Below, piece by piece: positions 40,191 through 49,430 of a stretch of 64,000 nucleotides of DNA. The notes under the pieces are model-generated. The model worked only from the letters and a program-made list of their open reading frames with translations, ran no database searches and was not told where the DNA came from. The position numbers and the translations under genes are program-made. How positions within the stretch are numbered: position 1 is the first letter of the stretch; each line of letters opens with the position of its first letter. The stretch spans positions 12,181,453 to 12,245,452 of the forward strand of contig CM034543.1 of assembly GCA_020002185.1 (NCBI GenBank). The letters are read 5' to 3'. Source of the DNA: Paraescarpia echinospica (Eukaryota > Annelida > Polychaeta > Sabellida > Siboglinidae).

Positions 40191-40640
40191 TCAATGCGGC
40201 TTTACGCAGTCGAAAACGAGACAGTCGTTGGCCACCCTATCGGGGCCGAACAGGCATTGGAAGCCGCTTAGCGGTATACCGCCGCATCGTAAGAGCAGGT
40301 AGGCGACGCAATATTGTCCGCACACGTTAGATATACCGGTCTGCAGTCTATTGTCGTTATACGCCCACGAGTCGCAGTTGCGGCGAAGGAAGGCGCGGAA
40401 GTCGGCGTGCCGCGGCGGCAGGCCGTACGAATCCAAGAACTCGCCTAGCCGGTCGGCGTCCACGTAGACGGCCACCCAGTGCTCCCCCGGTTCGTCGTCG
40501 TCGTCGGTGTTGCACACGAACGCCTTCGGGCAGGCGGTGAGCCGCCGTCCCGGTAGCTCTTCTTTAGGCACGACGCCGACGACGATGTTTTTAGTGTACG
40601 CGTCGACCGCAAGGCGACATATCAGCTGATACGTGTCCAT
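40191..40640 (-). CDS. Adenain-like cysteine protease (element 1)
   Basis: A 149-aa protein, shorter than adenovirus protease (about 204). It processes virion precursor proteins in this family. His54 (GEHW), Asp70 (DSYG), Gln100 and Cys107 (SNVCGQYC) match the spacing of the adenain triad plus oxyanion Gln, including seven residues between Gln and Cys. The frame is uninterrupted, unlike most neighbours. The ATG lies one base beyond the stop of the major capsid gene (TGA-G-ATG on the minus strand), so the two are tightly coupled. It is the last gene of the minus-strand morphogenesis block. Confidence 0.9.
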   Translation of the reverse strand: MDTYQLICRLAVDAYTKNIVVGVVPKEELPGRRLTACPKAFVCNTDDDDEPGEHWVAVYVDADRLGEFLDSYGLPPRHADFRAFLRRNCDSWAYNDNRLQTGISNVCGQYCVAYLLLRCGGIPLSGFQCLFGPDRVANDCLVFDCVKPH

Positions 40641-40641
40641 C

Positions 40642-41787
40642 TCAGTATTCGTACACGATGTTCCGATTCTTGTCGATTTCGAGCACCGTCTCGAACTCCC
40701 CGTAAACGACGACGTTCACCGTCCGGGGAGCGCCTGCGCGAAGTGGATTTCGGCGCGCAGGTTCCCCTTACGCACGACGTTGAAGTGTTCGCCGTCGCAG
40801 CAGTCGGGCGACAGTTCGAAGCCGAAGACGGTGTAACCGTGCCGAATTCGGCGCTCGTCAGGTCGAACCCCTCGTCCTCGTACGCCTTCCACGTAGCGGC
40901 GAAAAGGTTCATGTAGCTTCGGATGTAGCACCGATGCGTGAAATCCGGCTGCAGCGGCTTGCTCGGCACCTGGCGTTCGTCGACGTGGAGGGCGAGGAAG
41001 TTTATGTCGTTGTAGGAGTCGTTGTCGATCAGGCACTTGAACACGCTTCTCGGGAGCGTGCCCAAGTAGACGTTCTCGTGCGTATGAGACATCGTGCCCT
41101 GCGGTATCGAGAACACCTTGCAGTCGACGCGACGCATCGGGTACTTTACCGTCCCCCGCGTCAGCGATTTGATGTGACCGAGCTGTACGGCCGGGTTCAC
41201 CTTGGCCTTTCGCACCTGCAGGTAGGTCTCCAGCAGGACGTCGACGTGCAGGCGTCCCATCATGTCGAACTCGCGGCTGTCGTGTATGTAGTGGTGCCGA
41301 TGCGCGTACCCGCCGTTGTTGTTCCCCTCCGTCTCCATGCGCCGGCGGTGTCCTTCCACCACAGGTAGGCCTCGAGCTGGAATCTTTTGGCGTCGGACCC
41401 GTAACTGAGCAGGGTCTCGATGTAGGCCCGGTACGGGTACGTATTGGTCGACGACGTCACGAACGTGCCGTTCAGCGACACGTCGTCCTGAATTAACATC
41501 GAATGCAGGAAATTGTTGAACGGAGCTACGACGCTGTCGTTCGCGAGATCGGTGCCGTCCCCCTTCACCACCTTGACGCGCACGTAAAGTCTAGCGTTCG
41601 CCAGGTCCAGATAGTCGTCTCCGGAGACCGGAATGAGAAATTCGATAGGGCCGCCAGCGTCGAGGGCCGTCCGCGGCTGGTGATCGATCCACTGGTCGCT
41701 CTAGATGCTCGTCTGCGTCGTCGGGACGCTGAACAGGTCCAGTTCGCTCTTTACGCCCTCGCACGACTATCGATGCACGAACACCAT
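40642..41787 (-). pseudogene. Major capsid protein (Polinton hexon-like), broken
   Basis: The N-terminus carries SELDLFSVPTTQTSI, the signature of the Polinton major capsid family (the worm homologue is annotated F54H12.2). It is followed, in the same frame, by LDLANARLYVRVKV and LLSYGSDAKRFQLEAYLWW. Downstream sections continue in two other frames (REFDMMGRLHVDVL; CYIRSYMNLFAATWKAYEDE) and the C-terminus returns to the first. About three frameshifts (near 41,340, 41,030-40,860 and 40,730) plus in-frame stops at 41,769 and 41,703 kill it. The full span of about 381 codons is somewhat short for the family, so a deletion is possible. Confidence 0.85.
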
Positions 41788-41852
41788 TCTTCTTCTTCTA
41801 CTCGGGGAATACGTCGTCGCTCGGCGTCTGCTACTTTCAACAGCGCCTCTTC

Positions 41853-42173
41853 TTACTGGTCTTCGCCGGCGTGCCGGGCGGTTTTATGCGTCGTCGTCGT
41901 CGCTTTTTCGGCGATGGCGGCGGGGGTGAGTTCAACAGCCCGTCGAGAAGTTCGGCGCCCGCCTCCTTCGCGCGTCGCTTTACCGACTGTTTCGAATTGC
42001 GCCACGGCCCCTCTCTTGATGAGCGGCATGGCGCTTCGAAACCGCTTGCCGAAGAGATTACCCAGGCCGTGTCCCCGCTGCGATCGGCCGCCGACGAACA
42101 CCGGCAGACTACCGCCGACCTGCCGAGTGTTGTACTCCTCGTACACGTTGCGCCCGTTTCTCACCATCGTCAT
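41853..42173 (-). CDS. Core/pX-like small basic virion protein (element 1)
   Basis: A 106-aa basic protein with GGSLPVFVGGRSQRGHGLGN, then FRSAMPLIKRGA. The QRGHGLG..F...FRSA.PL.KRG pattern recurs in small proteins encoded beside the capsid genes of Polintons, adintoviruses and adenovirus-like elements. These are thought to be membrane-active or DNA-condensing virion components. The start overlaps the penton stop by ATGA. The frame is open, but the C-terminus is not compared with an intact relative, so an undetected shift is possible. Confidence 0.65.
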   Translation of the reverse strand: MTMVRNGRNVYEEYNTRQVGGSLPVFVGGRSQRGHGLGNLFGKRFRSAMPLIKRGAVAQFETVGKATREGGGRRTSRRAVELTPAAIAEKATTTTHKTARHAGEDQ

Positions 42174-42798
42174 AACAGTTTCGACTTACAGCGTCTGACG
42201 TGAAGCGTCGTCACGACTTTTTCGTGCTCGAATGGTATCTGCTGACCGATGTCGTCTCTTATATCTATCTCGATCGAATCGAATTGGCGACGCAGGAACG
42301 GCGCGTATTTGACGCGGTCGAAGACGTTCGATACGATGTATCCGTTCGAACTGTAGGCGGGCACGTATCGGAGGAGGGGGGTGAATACGTCGCCGACGAT
42401 GCGCGGATCCACGATGTCCGTGTACACGTACATGGTGTCGACGCCGCAGTTCATGTCCACGTGTGGTCCCCCTCGAACTCGAAATTATACCCTACTGGCA
42501 GGCCGTCGTCGCTCGACGGCACCACGTAACTCGTGCCCTGCCGGAAAATTTTACTCCCGTCCGCGGTGGTGAAAAGTCCCTCCTCCCCCGTCTACCAAGC
42601 CAAGAAGAAGTAGGCGTCCTCTTCTCTCACGTTGTACCAGCTATGCGTGTACTGTAGCGAAACCAGCCCGCATTCCCACCGCCCCGACAGGTCGACGCAA
42701 TGCGGCAGATTCGTAGTGTAGTGCGTCGACGTGTTTTCGGGGTGCGTCTTCATAGACGCGTTGCTCGGCAACGTCACCTAAAAGTCAGACGACGCCAT
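42170..42798 (-). pseudogene. Penton-like minor capsid protein (element 1), broken
   Basis: The N-terminal part has TLPSNASMKT and SGRWECGLVSLQYTHSWYNV. The C-terminal part, in another frame, has DIVDPRIVGDV and FDSIEIDIRDDIGQQIPFE. These are the conserved blocks of the Polinton minor capsid (penton-base-like) protein. Stops interrupt at 42,780-42,778 (codon 7) and 42,594-42,592, and a frameshift lies near 42,465. The chosen ATG at 42,798 overlaps the end of the previous gene by 14 bases, exactly as in element 2. Confidence 0.85.
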
Positions 42799-43141
42799 CG
42801 CGTCTCATAGACGGACTCGGTAGTAGGTAGCCGAGGCAACTACTCAGCAGCGCCGTCCACAGGATGGAGTCGCCCTGGCCGCGCGTTAGATTGTATATAC
42901 TGACGACGATCACCGTGTATAGGACGACGTTCTGGTACAGGAACATGAACTCGGCTTTAGGGCATTCGATGCCGCAGAGACGCCACGGTACGTTCGTGAC
43001 GGAGGAGTCGTCGACGGCATCGGGCGCATCCACAGAGACGCATGAGTCGACGGCGGGTTCTTCGACAAACACGCCTGAGTCGACGGCGGTATTCGGCTGC
43101 TGCATTGGCTGCTGCTGCTGCGTCTCGACGGTGCACATCAC
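42785..43141 (-). CDS. Small single-pass membrane protein, conserved in Polintons (element 1)
   Basis: 118 aa with a Gln/Pro/acidic N-terminus and a conserved C-terminal half: CGIECPKAEFMF, then a hydrophobic segment (LYTVIVVSIYNL) and WTALLSSCLGYLLPSP. The homologue at 63,676-63,963 has the same CPK..I/E.F, YNL and LLSS.LGYLLPS blocks. Function unknown; it probably sits in the virion or membrane. Intact frame, followed without gap by the penton gene. Confidence 0.75.
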   Translation of the reverse strand: MMCTVETQQQQPMQQPNTAVDSGVFVEEPAVDSCVSVDAPDAVDDSSVTNVPWRLCGIECPKAEFMFLYQNVVLYTVIVVSIYNLTRGQGDSILWTALLSSCLGYLLPSPSMRRDGVV

Positions 43142-43390
43142 GTGACTGCCGTCCGACGCTACGGCGTCCTTCCTTTATCGCGTACGGGAAGCGAAATTAT
43201 TGCGCAGAAACACCATAGATCGAATTCGCCGTCGGTTCCGTCTGGTACGAACGTGGCGCGGCGACCGCGTTATTCTAATCTGCAGTCTACTAATACAGCA
43301 CCATCCCCTAATAAAGAACGAAAAGCCGTTGCACAGCCCCGCCTCGTGCAGTCGCCAGCACCCCGCACGTCGCATCCAACGCGTCATTCC

Positions 43391-44476
43391 TTATAGTCCA
43401 CGAGCGCCTTGGCCATTTGAAGAGCACCTCTTCACCCTTACCGCGTCGTCGACGACGTCTCCGTAGAACGGCCTCCACCCGTTATAGTTATCCTTCGAGA
43501 CGTTTACTTTTTGTAGTTCCGGCTCGTAGAAGGTGCCGTCCAGGATCGTTCCGGGTTCGTCCATCAATTGGTAAATGGGAGGATCGGACGGGTGCGATTC
43601 TACGACGGTGAAGAGCTCTTCGCTCCAGTTAGCCATGTACCCCTTCTTGAAACGTCCCTTCGCCTTGCTGATGCGTACACGGTATCCCTCTCGCAGTTTC
43701 GGCTTGTTTTTTTGACACCCGACGGCGCCGTACAGCCGCTGCCACACGCTCTCCTGATTCGCTGCGTTGACGCTCGCCGGCGTCCTACCGATGCTTCGAT
43801 GGTAGGCGTTGTTGTACGACCGCACGAAGTCCTGCAACGACTCCACGTACCTCAGCGTCTGATGCTTCGTCAAGTACCTCCACATGCGTGTCTTCAGCGT
43901 ACGATTGAATCGCTCCACGACACTCGCTTTGGTCTCCTCGTTGTGCATCACGAAATGATGGATGCCACGCGCCTTCAAATGCTTCTGAAGGGGCCTGTTG
44001 AGAAACTCCGTCCCCTTGTCTGTCTTCAGGGCGTTCGGCGGCTGTTGGGGTGACGACAGCAGGCCCTCGAAGGCCGCAACGAGCGCCGGACCGGATTTAC
44101 TCTTCAACGGGACGCACCACGCCTGCTTCGAGAAGACGTCGATGATCGTCAATAGGAACGCTATACCGTCGTTGTGTTTTTTCAGATTAGACACGTCGAC
44201 GAGATCGGCTTGCAACTGCTGGTTACGACCGCCCACGATAACGCAACGTCGCTTGAAACGGCGTCTGACCGGCTTGTGAAGCGTGTAAGCGTCCTGCTCC
44301 GATAGCCACCGCCCGACGATCGGCTTGGGTACCGCGGTCGCCCGGAGGAACGCGTCGACGCCGCCGTAACTGCCCTCCCGTTTCGGGTCGAAGTAGGCGC
44401 GCTTCAGTCGGTCGTTACGTTGTTGTTGTTGGCGCTTTTTTTGCGCACCACGAGACCGCCGGGATACCACCGCCAT
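43391..44476 (-). CDS. Retrovirus-like integrase (element 1)
   Basis: About 361 aa, catalysing insertion of the element ends. The core carries Asp in LQADLVDVSNL, Asp in KTDKGTEFLN and Glu in SVVERFNRTLK, so the DDE triad is complete. It is followed by the SH3-like/β region (GRFKKGYMANWSEELFTV, LDGTFYEPELQKV). The expected C-terminal chromodomain is present only out of frame: a shift near 43,480 puts its VLFKW-like motif in another frame, and the encoded tail is unrelated. So the catalytic core is intact but the chromatin-reading end is lost. Confidence 0.9.
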   Translation of the reverse strand: MAVVSRRSRGAQKKRQQQQRNDRLKRAYFDPKREGSYGGVDAFLRATAVPKPIVGRWLSEQDAYTLHKPVRRRFKRRCVIVGGRNQQLQADLVDVSNLKKHNDGIAFLLTIIDVFSKQAWCVPLKSKSGPALVAAFEGLLSSPQQPPNALKTDKGTEFLNRPLQKHLKARGIHHFVMHNEETKASVVERFNRTLKTRMWRYLTKHQTLRYVESLQDFVRSYNNAYHRSIGRTPASVNAANQESVWQRLYGAVGCQKNKPKLREGYRVRISKAKGRFKKGYMANWSEELFTVVESHPSDPPIYQLMDEPGTILDGTFYEPELQKVNVSKDNYNGWRPFYGDVVDDAVRVKRCSSNGQGARGL

Positions 44477-44574
44477 AGCTGTTGCGACGATACGGCGAAC
44501 AAGAGGGCGGCGACGAAGGCCGCCGCGATAACGCCGGCGACGACGACGACGACGACTGATCTTCGGGCGGGCAT
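44404..44574 (-). CDS. Small membrane ORF overlapping the integrase start (element 1)
   Basis: A 56-aa frame starts at 44,574 with MPARRS, then a hydrophobic stretch of about 23 residues (VVVVVVAGVIAAAFVAALL), then a basic/Asn-rich tail. It overlaps the first 73 bases of the integrase in another frame. Element 2 has an ORF of the same size and topology in the same position (62,473-62,619). Sequence similarity is low, but conserved place and topology support a real gene. Confidence 0.55.
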   Translation of the reverse strand: MPARRSVVVVVVAGVIAAAFVAALLFAVSSQQLWRWYPGGLVVRKKSANNNNVTTD

Positions 44575-44586
44575 GCTCTATGGGCG

Positions 44587-45243
44587 CTAAAAGCTAGCCC
44601 ACGGCAAGCGTTCGACAGATCGAGTGCGGACCTTTCGCTTCTGCGCGCGCTGTATGTACGCTCGACGCTGGGGATTACCGACGAGCAACATAGGGACGTT
44701 CAGCCGCTTTATATGATCCCCAAACGCTTCGCAGCCAACCGGCGAGGGCCCCTTCTTCCTCTTTCGCATGAGATCATTCATTAGATCTACCACGTTGCTT
44801 CCGGCGATAGGCGCACCGTCGTACACGAGCTCCGCTCGATCGTTCCAGCGAATCAGCGGGTCGGCATTCTGTCTCGCCGTCAGGAGGCGGGACTTTTCTT
44901 TCAGAATTTTCGGTAGGCTCTTCACGATCACGCTCTCCGTAACGTCCGGCGATTGGTCGGGCGGCGGCTGGTCGAGCGTCATCGGCGACCCGTTCTTCAC
45001 TACGGACACTCGCATCGGTTGCTGCGCGCGAGACGTCTCCATGGCGTTGTAACGATTCAGCAGTTGAGTGTACGCCGCTGCCTTTTCTCGTTCGGATAAA
45101 TCCATACGCTAGAGAACGGCTTTCATGTCGTTGTCCAGGCTACTCGTCACACGCGAAGTGGTCGTGGTCGGTTGCGATAGTAACGGGAGTAGACGCTCCA
45201 CCAACCGGGGTTCTACCAACGCCATCTTCTTTGCGTGCTGCAT
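44587..45243 (-). pseudogene. Conserved Polinton protein of unknown function (element 1), one stop
   Basis: About 218 codons beginning MQHAKKMALVEPRL. It has a conserved SLDNDMKAVL block, RYNAM, a Pro-rich linker, and a C-terminal module GSNVVDLMNDLMRKRK...VPMLLVGNPQRR. The single interruption is TAG at 45,111-45,109. The ATG overlaps the stop of the upstream basic protein (TGATG). The same module follows the basic protein in element 2, so this is a conserved gene pair, probably a virion or assembly component. Confidence 0.7.
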
Positions 45244-45578
45244 CAACCAATAGCCTGTCTGAGGAGGGTCAGAAAGGAGCTCACCAACAGTGCCAGCAGC
45301 GCCGTCCGAAACGCGCACGACCCCGTCTGCAGGAAGGTCCTCTTCCGTTTGATGGGTACTTTTTTCGACGCTAGCTTGCGCAGATTGTTCCTGTACTTTG
45401 TCAGCATTTTGTTGTTGTTAGGTGTCAATTTCACGTTCCCTCTCAGAATGTTATACGCGTAGTCTCACAGACTACAGATGAGGTCGGAATCCGCGTGGGC
45501 GATTACCGCTTTTCTCAGATTCGTATATCTACGCAACAGCTGCAAGGCCAGGAAGTGCCTCTTCACGCGATCTGTCAT
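45243..45578 (-). pseudogene. Small basic conserved protein (element 1), one stop
   Basis: Starts MTDRVKRHF and ends in a hydrophobic helix (ALLALLVSSFLTLLRQ). The middle block YNILRGNVKLTPNNNKMLTKY and KKVPIKRKRTFLQTG is a recurrent Polinton motif, shared with 61,259-61,672. One in-frame TGA lies near 45,467. Basic residues plus the terminal hydrophobic segment suggest a DNA- or membrane-associated virion protein; this is inference. Confidence 0.7.
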
Positions 45579-45616
45579 CCTGTCGAATGACGTCGGCCGC
45601 GACGCGCTCCGCTTTT

Positions 45617-46242
45617 TTATACTCTCGTCGGCGCGTAGACGTACTGAATGCGATCGTCGGGAAAAATGGCCGTACGCAGGCGCATAGTTTCCGGCGTTTC
45701 CTGTTTCAGGTCCACCAGGAGGTAACCGTAGACTGCTGACGTGGCATCCTTGAACTCCTCCACTATGTAGATGGTTCTACCCAGATACATATGTTTCGCC
45801 AGGTGACCTACTTGCCCCGCGTCCCGGGGACTCTTGAAGAGGACCATATACTGCGCGTTTAGGCTGATTGTGTGATTTTCTTTCAATTCGGAAAGAGATT
45901 CTGCAAAAGCTGTACGACGGACACGTTGCAGTGATTACTTTTTTTAGTAAACAAAGTCGTGACCCTACTATCGGTCTCCGACATAAGGTCATCGAGTACT
46001 AGAAGCGTCCTCGTTTTGGCGTCCAAAGGCTTCGGATCCGGCAAACCGTCTGCAAATTCTACACCGGCTGTCATAGAGTCGTAGGCGGTTTGCAACTGGC
46101 CGTAACACCACATAATTTTTTCCGGCGGCGGCTCAGTCATACACGAGGCAAACTTTAGCAGGCGTGCAACGAAAGTAGTCTTACCGCACCCCGTAGGGCC
46201 GGACACTATACCCGTAAAAGGATGCTTCCACTTTCCGTCCAT
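45617..46242 (-). pseudogene. A32/FtsK-like genome-packaging ATPase (element 1), one frameshift
   Basis: Starts MDGKWKHPF. Walker A is GPTGCGKTT, Walker B LLVLDDLM, followed by TLFTKKSNH and LLQNLFPN (sensor-like region). After a frameshift near 45,886 comes ISLNAQYMVLFKSPRD and YGYLLVDLKQETPE. This layout is that of the HerA/FtsK-superfamily ATPase used by Polintons and NCLDV to pump DNA into capsids. One frame break is the only defect seen. Confidence 0.9.
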
Positions 46243-46278
46243 ATCGACGACTGGTGCGCGGACAACGTACGATGACTT

Positions 46279-46731
46279 TTAATCGATTCTTCTATACTCA
46301 CGACCCACCTCCATCAACAATTTGCAGAGCATGTTCTGACCTCCTTTATACCCGTAGACGCAACCCCAAAAGGCTTCTTTCGACGGCACCCACTCCACCA
46401 ATTCGGCGTCCCCGGTAGCCAATAGGGCGTCTTTCAACTTTCTCGACGCCCCGAACCTACTCATCAACAGGCTCTTCATACACTCGACTCTAACGCCGTC
46501 CCATTCGGCACTCGTTCTCGCTTTCGTGATCCCGTAACCTCATCGCTTCGCTATATTGCCCGACCACGCCGATTTGATGTACTCCGCGCTCGCTTCGTCT
46601 GCGTTAAACATCGCTTTTCTAAACTGGTAGGCGTGCTCGACGGATTTGAAACCCCGACCGTACGCCTCAATTGTACACGGATAAAATTTCGACAGGTACG
46701 ACATGGACCCTCCGAAATGTATAGGCTCCAT
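46279..46731 (-). pseudogene. NADAR/YbiA-like protein (element 1), one nonsense codon
   Basis: One frame of 150 codons interrupted only by TGA at 46,542-46,540. Features in order: LSKFYPC near the N-terminus, FKSVEHAYQFRKAMF, W(DG)VR..CMKSLLMSRF, LKDALLATGDAELVEW, WG, and GGQNMLCKLLMEV. This is the order of conserved blocks in the NADAR family (E. coli YbiA), including the SVEH..Q, LLATG..LVE, WG and GxNxLxxLLMxV motifs. NADAR proteins act on N-glycosidic bonds; some remove ADP-ribose from nucleic-acid guanine. It lies first in the minus-strand block, next to the right ITR, behind TATA-bearing repeats. Confidence 0.8.
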
Positions 46732-46786
46732 ATCTAGACACGGACGACGACGACGCTACTGACTACATCATCTCACACGTATCCAC

Positions 46787-46925
46787 TATATAACCTTACA
46801 CATACGTTTCTGCTTTCTTTTTCAGTCACTAGATGTCAGCACACATGCTTAACCATTATATAACCTTACGCACACGTGACTCACATATAACCATTATATA
46901 ACCTTACGCACACGTCACTACTATT
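46787..46925 (-). promoter_or_regulatory. Three TATA-bearing repeats at the right end
   Basis: 'ctatataaccttacacatac' (46,790) and two copies of 'attatataaccttacgcaca' (about 46,855 and 46,890) each present TTATATA on the minus strand. The nearest lies about 60 bases upstream of the NADAR ATG at 46,731. They probably drive the minus-strand block. A partial ITR word ('cactagatgtcagcacac') is interleaved. Confidence 0.55.
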
Positions 46926-46930
46926 TTTTA

Positions 46931-47104
46931 ATTGCTAGTGTTGCCCTCCAGTGAATGCACTACTCACTTGTTGCTAATTAGTACCTAATTAATTACCTAA
47001 TTAGTCAGTAGATGTCGGCACACTCTCTTCCGTGGACCTGTCAATCAAGTTTTTATAAGTAACTTTCCAAGTTTTTTATAAGTAACATTCCATTCGACTC
47101 AGAA
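46931..47104. repeat. Right inverted terminal repeat, element 1
   Basis: Reverse complement of 30,208-30,380; runs from 'attgctagtgttgccctcca' to 'cattccattcgactcagaa'. Confidence 0.93.
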
Positions 47105-47455
47105 AGTACTTTTACTCCCACCTAGACTCGTCCTATCTGGTAAGGGTTATCAAGTCACTGTCCTTCACGATATCTACGAAACGAATTTCCTTTTAGAGTT
47201 TCCAAGAGCAGAATGAACGTTTGTAAATAATCTGCTTTGATTAGATGTATGACTTCTTTCAACACATTGTATTTAAGTGATCCAACTTCTGATATATTTT
47301 AAGGAGCTGAAACTTTAGATCTTCAATTCAAAAACATTTCAATGTATAAATATGTTTCATAGTATATTTGGTGATGATATTGTGTGGTTTTTATGTCTTT
47401 ATTGTTGTTATTGTTTTATTGTTCTACTATTGTTCTATTGTTATATGTATTGTTT
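47105..47455. other. Right flank of element 1
   Basis: No gene or repeat recognised. The bases adjoining the ITR do not obviously match those left of 30,208. Confidence 0.4.
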
Positions 47456-47528
47456 CAGCACACACTACATGGTCAAGCATGCACGCACACATGCTCACGT
47501 GCGAGCACGCACACGCACAATAAAGCAT

Positions 47529-47589
<61 letters not shown>

Positions 47590-47892
47590 TACACACACAT
47601 ACACACGCACACGCATACACACACATACACACGCATGCACAAACACATGCACACACACACACACACACACACGCACACATACCCACACACACACAAAAAC
47701 ACACACACGCACACACACGCATACACACCCACACACACGCACACACACGCACACACACGCACACACACGCACACACACGCACTCCCTCGCACACACACGC
47801 ACACACACGCACACTCACGCACACACACGCACACACACGCACACACACGCACACACACGCACACTGTCACCCACACACACATACGCGCGCGC
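47456..47892. repeat. Degenerate (CA)n array
   Basis: Over 400 bases of CA with CG and CATAC interruptions. Frames of up to 194 codons (Thr-His or Cys-Val repeats) are not genes. Its start ('catggtcaagcatgcacgca') resembles words in the GT tract near 24,290-24,400 on the other strand. Confidence 0.95.
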
Positions 47893-48620
47893 GCACAGAC
47901 ACGTAGTTAAGACTACAGTGCATTTAGGACATAGACAGCAATGCATTTCAGGAGTCGTCACACAATGAACTACAAACATGAAACAGAACAATTAACAAAC
48001 GGACTTCCACATTACCCTCGTGACAGCGGCGCGGGGCCGTGGCGCCATATATTCAACTACAGCCATCACGTCATATAAAGCTGTATTCAAGGTTTCAAGT
48101 GATTTCATGTAAAGTAATCAGCACCTCTTTCACTGTCACCATCGAACCCAAGACAGACTGAATAGTGTTTTTTTTCTTCTGGGTGAATGCGGGCAGTAGT
48201 CCGTATATTGACGCAGCACCGGATTTATGGCATGGCAAATGTGACTGTTTCCCTCGGGCCTCCACAATTTATTTTATTTTTACAGGGCCTCTACAAAACG
48301 TTTTTGGGGTCATTTCTTTGGATGGATACGTCTTTAGATGTTACTTGGGTCCTGGGATATTATGACAATTGGTGTTTTAGGGTTATTATTATAAGTTAAG
48401 TTTATTTATTCAAAGTTATTATAATTATTTACTCTTAGACGAACAGAATGCGTATTTTGCTACGAAGTCTCTATTGCAGAAGATTGAGTGAAATGAGAAC
48501 TGTTGATATGATAACAGGTCAACCACTGTCTAGGGGCATCCATAGTCCTAAATATGGCGCTGTACTGACGGCTGATATTCGGTCAATATCGCATACATAT
48601 TGTATCTTGGGTAGGTCGCT
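47893..48620 (+). repeat. Dispersed repeat copy 2, lacking the gag segment
   Basis: Plus-strand counterpart of 18,866-17,280. It includes 'acgtagttaagactac', 'gggtgaatgcgggcagtagt', 'cctccacaatttattttatt' and 'gatgttacttgggtcc'. At about 48,290 it runs directly from 'acagggcct' to 'ctacaaaacg', where copy 1 has 0.9 kb with a BEL/Pao-like gag. Confidence 0.7.
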
Positions 48621-49430
48621 AGGTGGCGTAAGGTGGTACTTGTTTATTTTGTCACTGCGTTATTCAAAATCATTTTTGCGATCTAACGTTTAATTTTGTA
48701 TGTGACACTAGTATAGAATTAGTGTCAACATATTGCACTGTTTGCTTAAACAAACATTTTATAAATTGTCACCACCAACGCTGTTAAATATTGTACTTAA
48801 ATTATATGGGCGATTATACAGGTCGATTTGATTTTCGCGCTAGCAGGCTTACGTACTCAACATACTAAGGCAGGGGCAGTCCATATATAAACTATATAGT
48901 AACAGTTCTTTTCAACAAGACGTTCTTTTATACCAAGAATCGCCCTGGGGTGAACACCACTTATTTTTCTTTTGCACGGGCACTAAACGTCTTGTTACTT
49001 TGAACAGGCCTGCTGAGCGCGAACAATCATACGACCTGTAATACTGCCATTGATTATCGCCAACCCACTCCTTAATAACCTATAAATTTACATTATTTTT
49101 AGTACAGTTATACAGTTTTATAATATTTTTTTATTTTTTATTATTTATTATTTTTATGATACATTATCATGTTATTCTTCACCATTTTGAGGAAAGTACA
49201 CTGTCACCAAGACAATGACACCAGCATTTTTATTGTGTTTTATTTTTATGCTGTTCTGCTACTTCGAGAGGTCACGATTTTACGCTGTGCAAGCCACTTA
49301 GTCCCCAACGGTCTGCTGTAATTTAAAAGTTTCTCAGTACATGAGAACACAACATTCCTTGGCACATCTTCACAGTTTGCCATGTCTTAATCTTTGCTTT
49401 AATAGAAAGTTACGGCCAATTCCCCGCTCT
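48621..49430. other. AT-rich intergenic sequence
   Basis: No gene, RNA or repeat recognised. Confidence 0.45.

Larger units (their letters stand above)
30208..47104. mobile_element. Maverick/Polinton element 1 (adintovirus-type endogenous virus)
   Basis: A 16.9-kb unit flanked by ~174-bp inverted terminal repeats. Contents: protein-primed PolB, retrovirus-like integrase, A32-like ATPase, adenain-like protease, double-jelly-roll-type major capsid, penton-like minor capsid, small virion-type proteins, an RPA-like protein and a NADAR protein. This set defines Mavericks/Polintons. The adenovirus-like PolB and protease together with integrase fit the adintovirus group. Genes run plus to 39.9 kb and minus from there to the right end, meeting at convergent poly(A) signals. 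The 36-46 kb part is markedly GC- and CpG-rich against AT-rich flanks. Many genes are interrupted, so it is defective. I could not identify a target-site duplication. Confidence 0.93.

Noticed and set aside
30190..47120. Target-site duplication around element 1
   Set aside because: The bases left of 30,208 ('gagcaca') and right of 47,104 ('agtactt') do not match under any end assignment I tried, so none is claimed.
47352..47968. Thr-His rich ORFs of up to 194 codons
   Set aside because: Dinucleotide CA array; equally long frames occur on the opposite strand.
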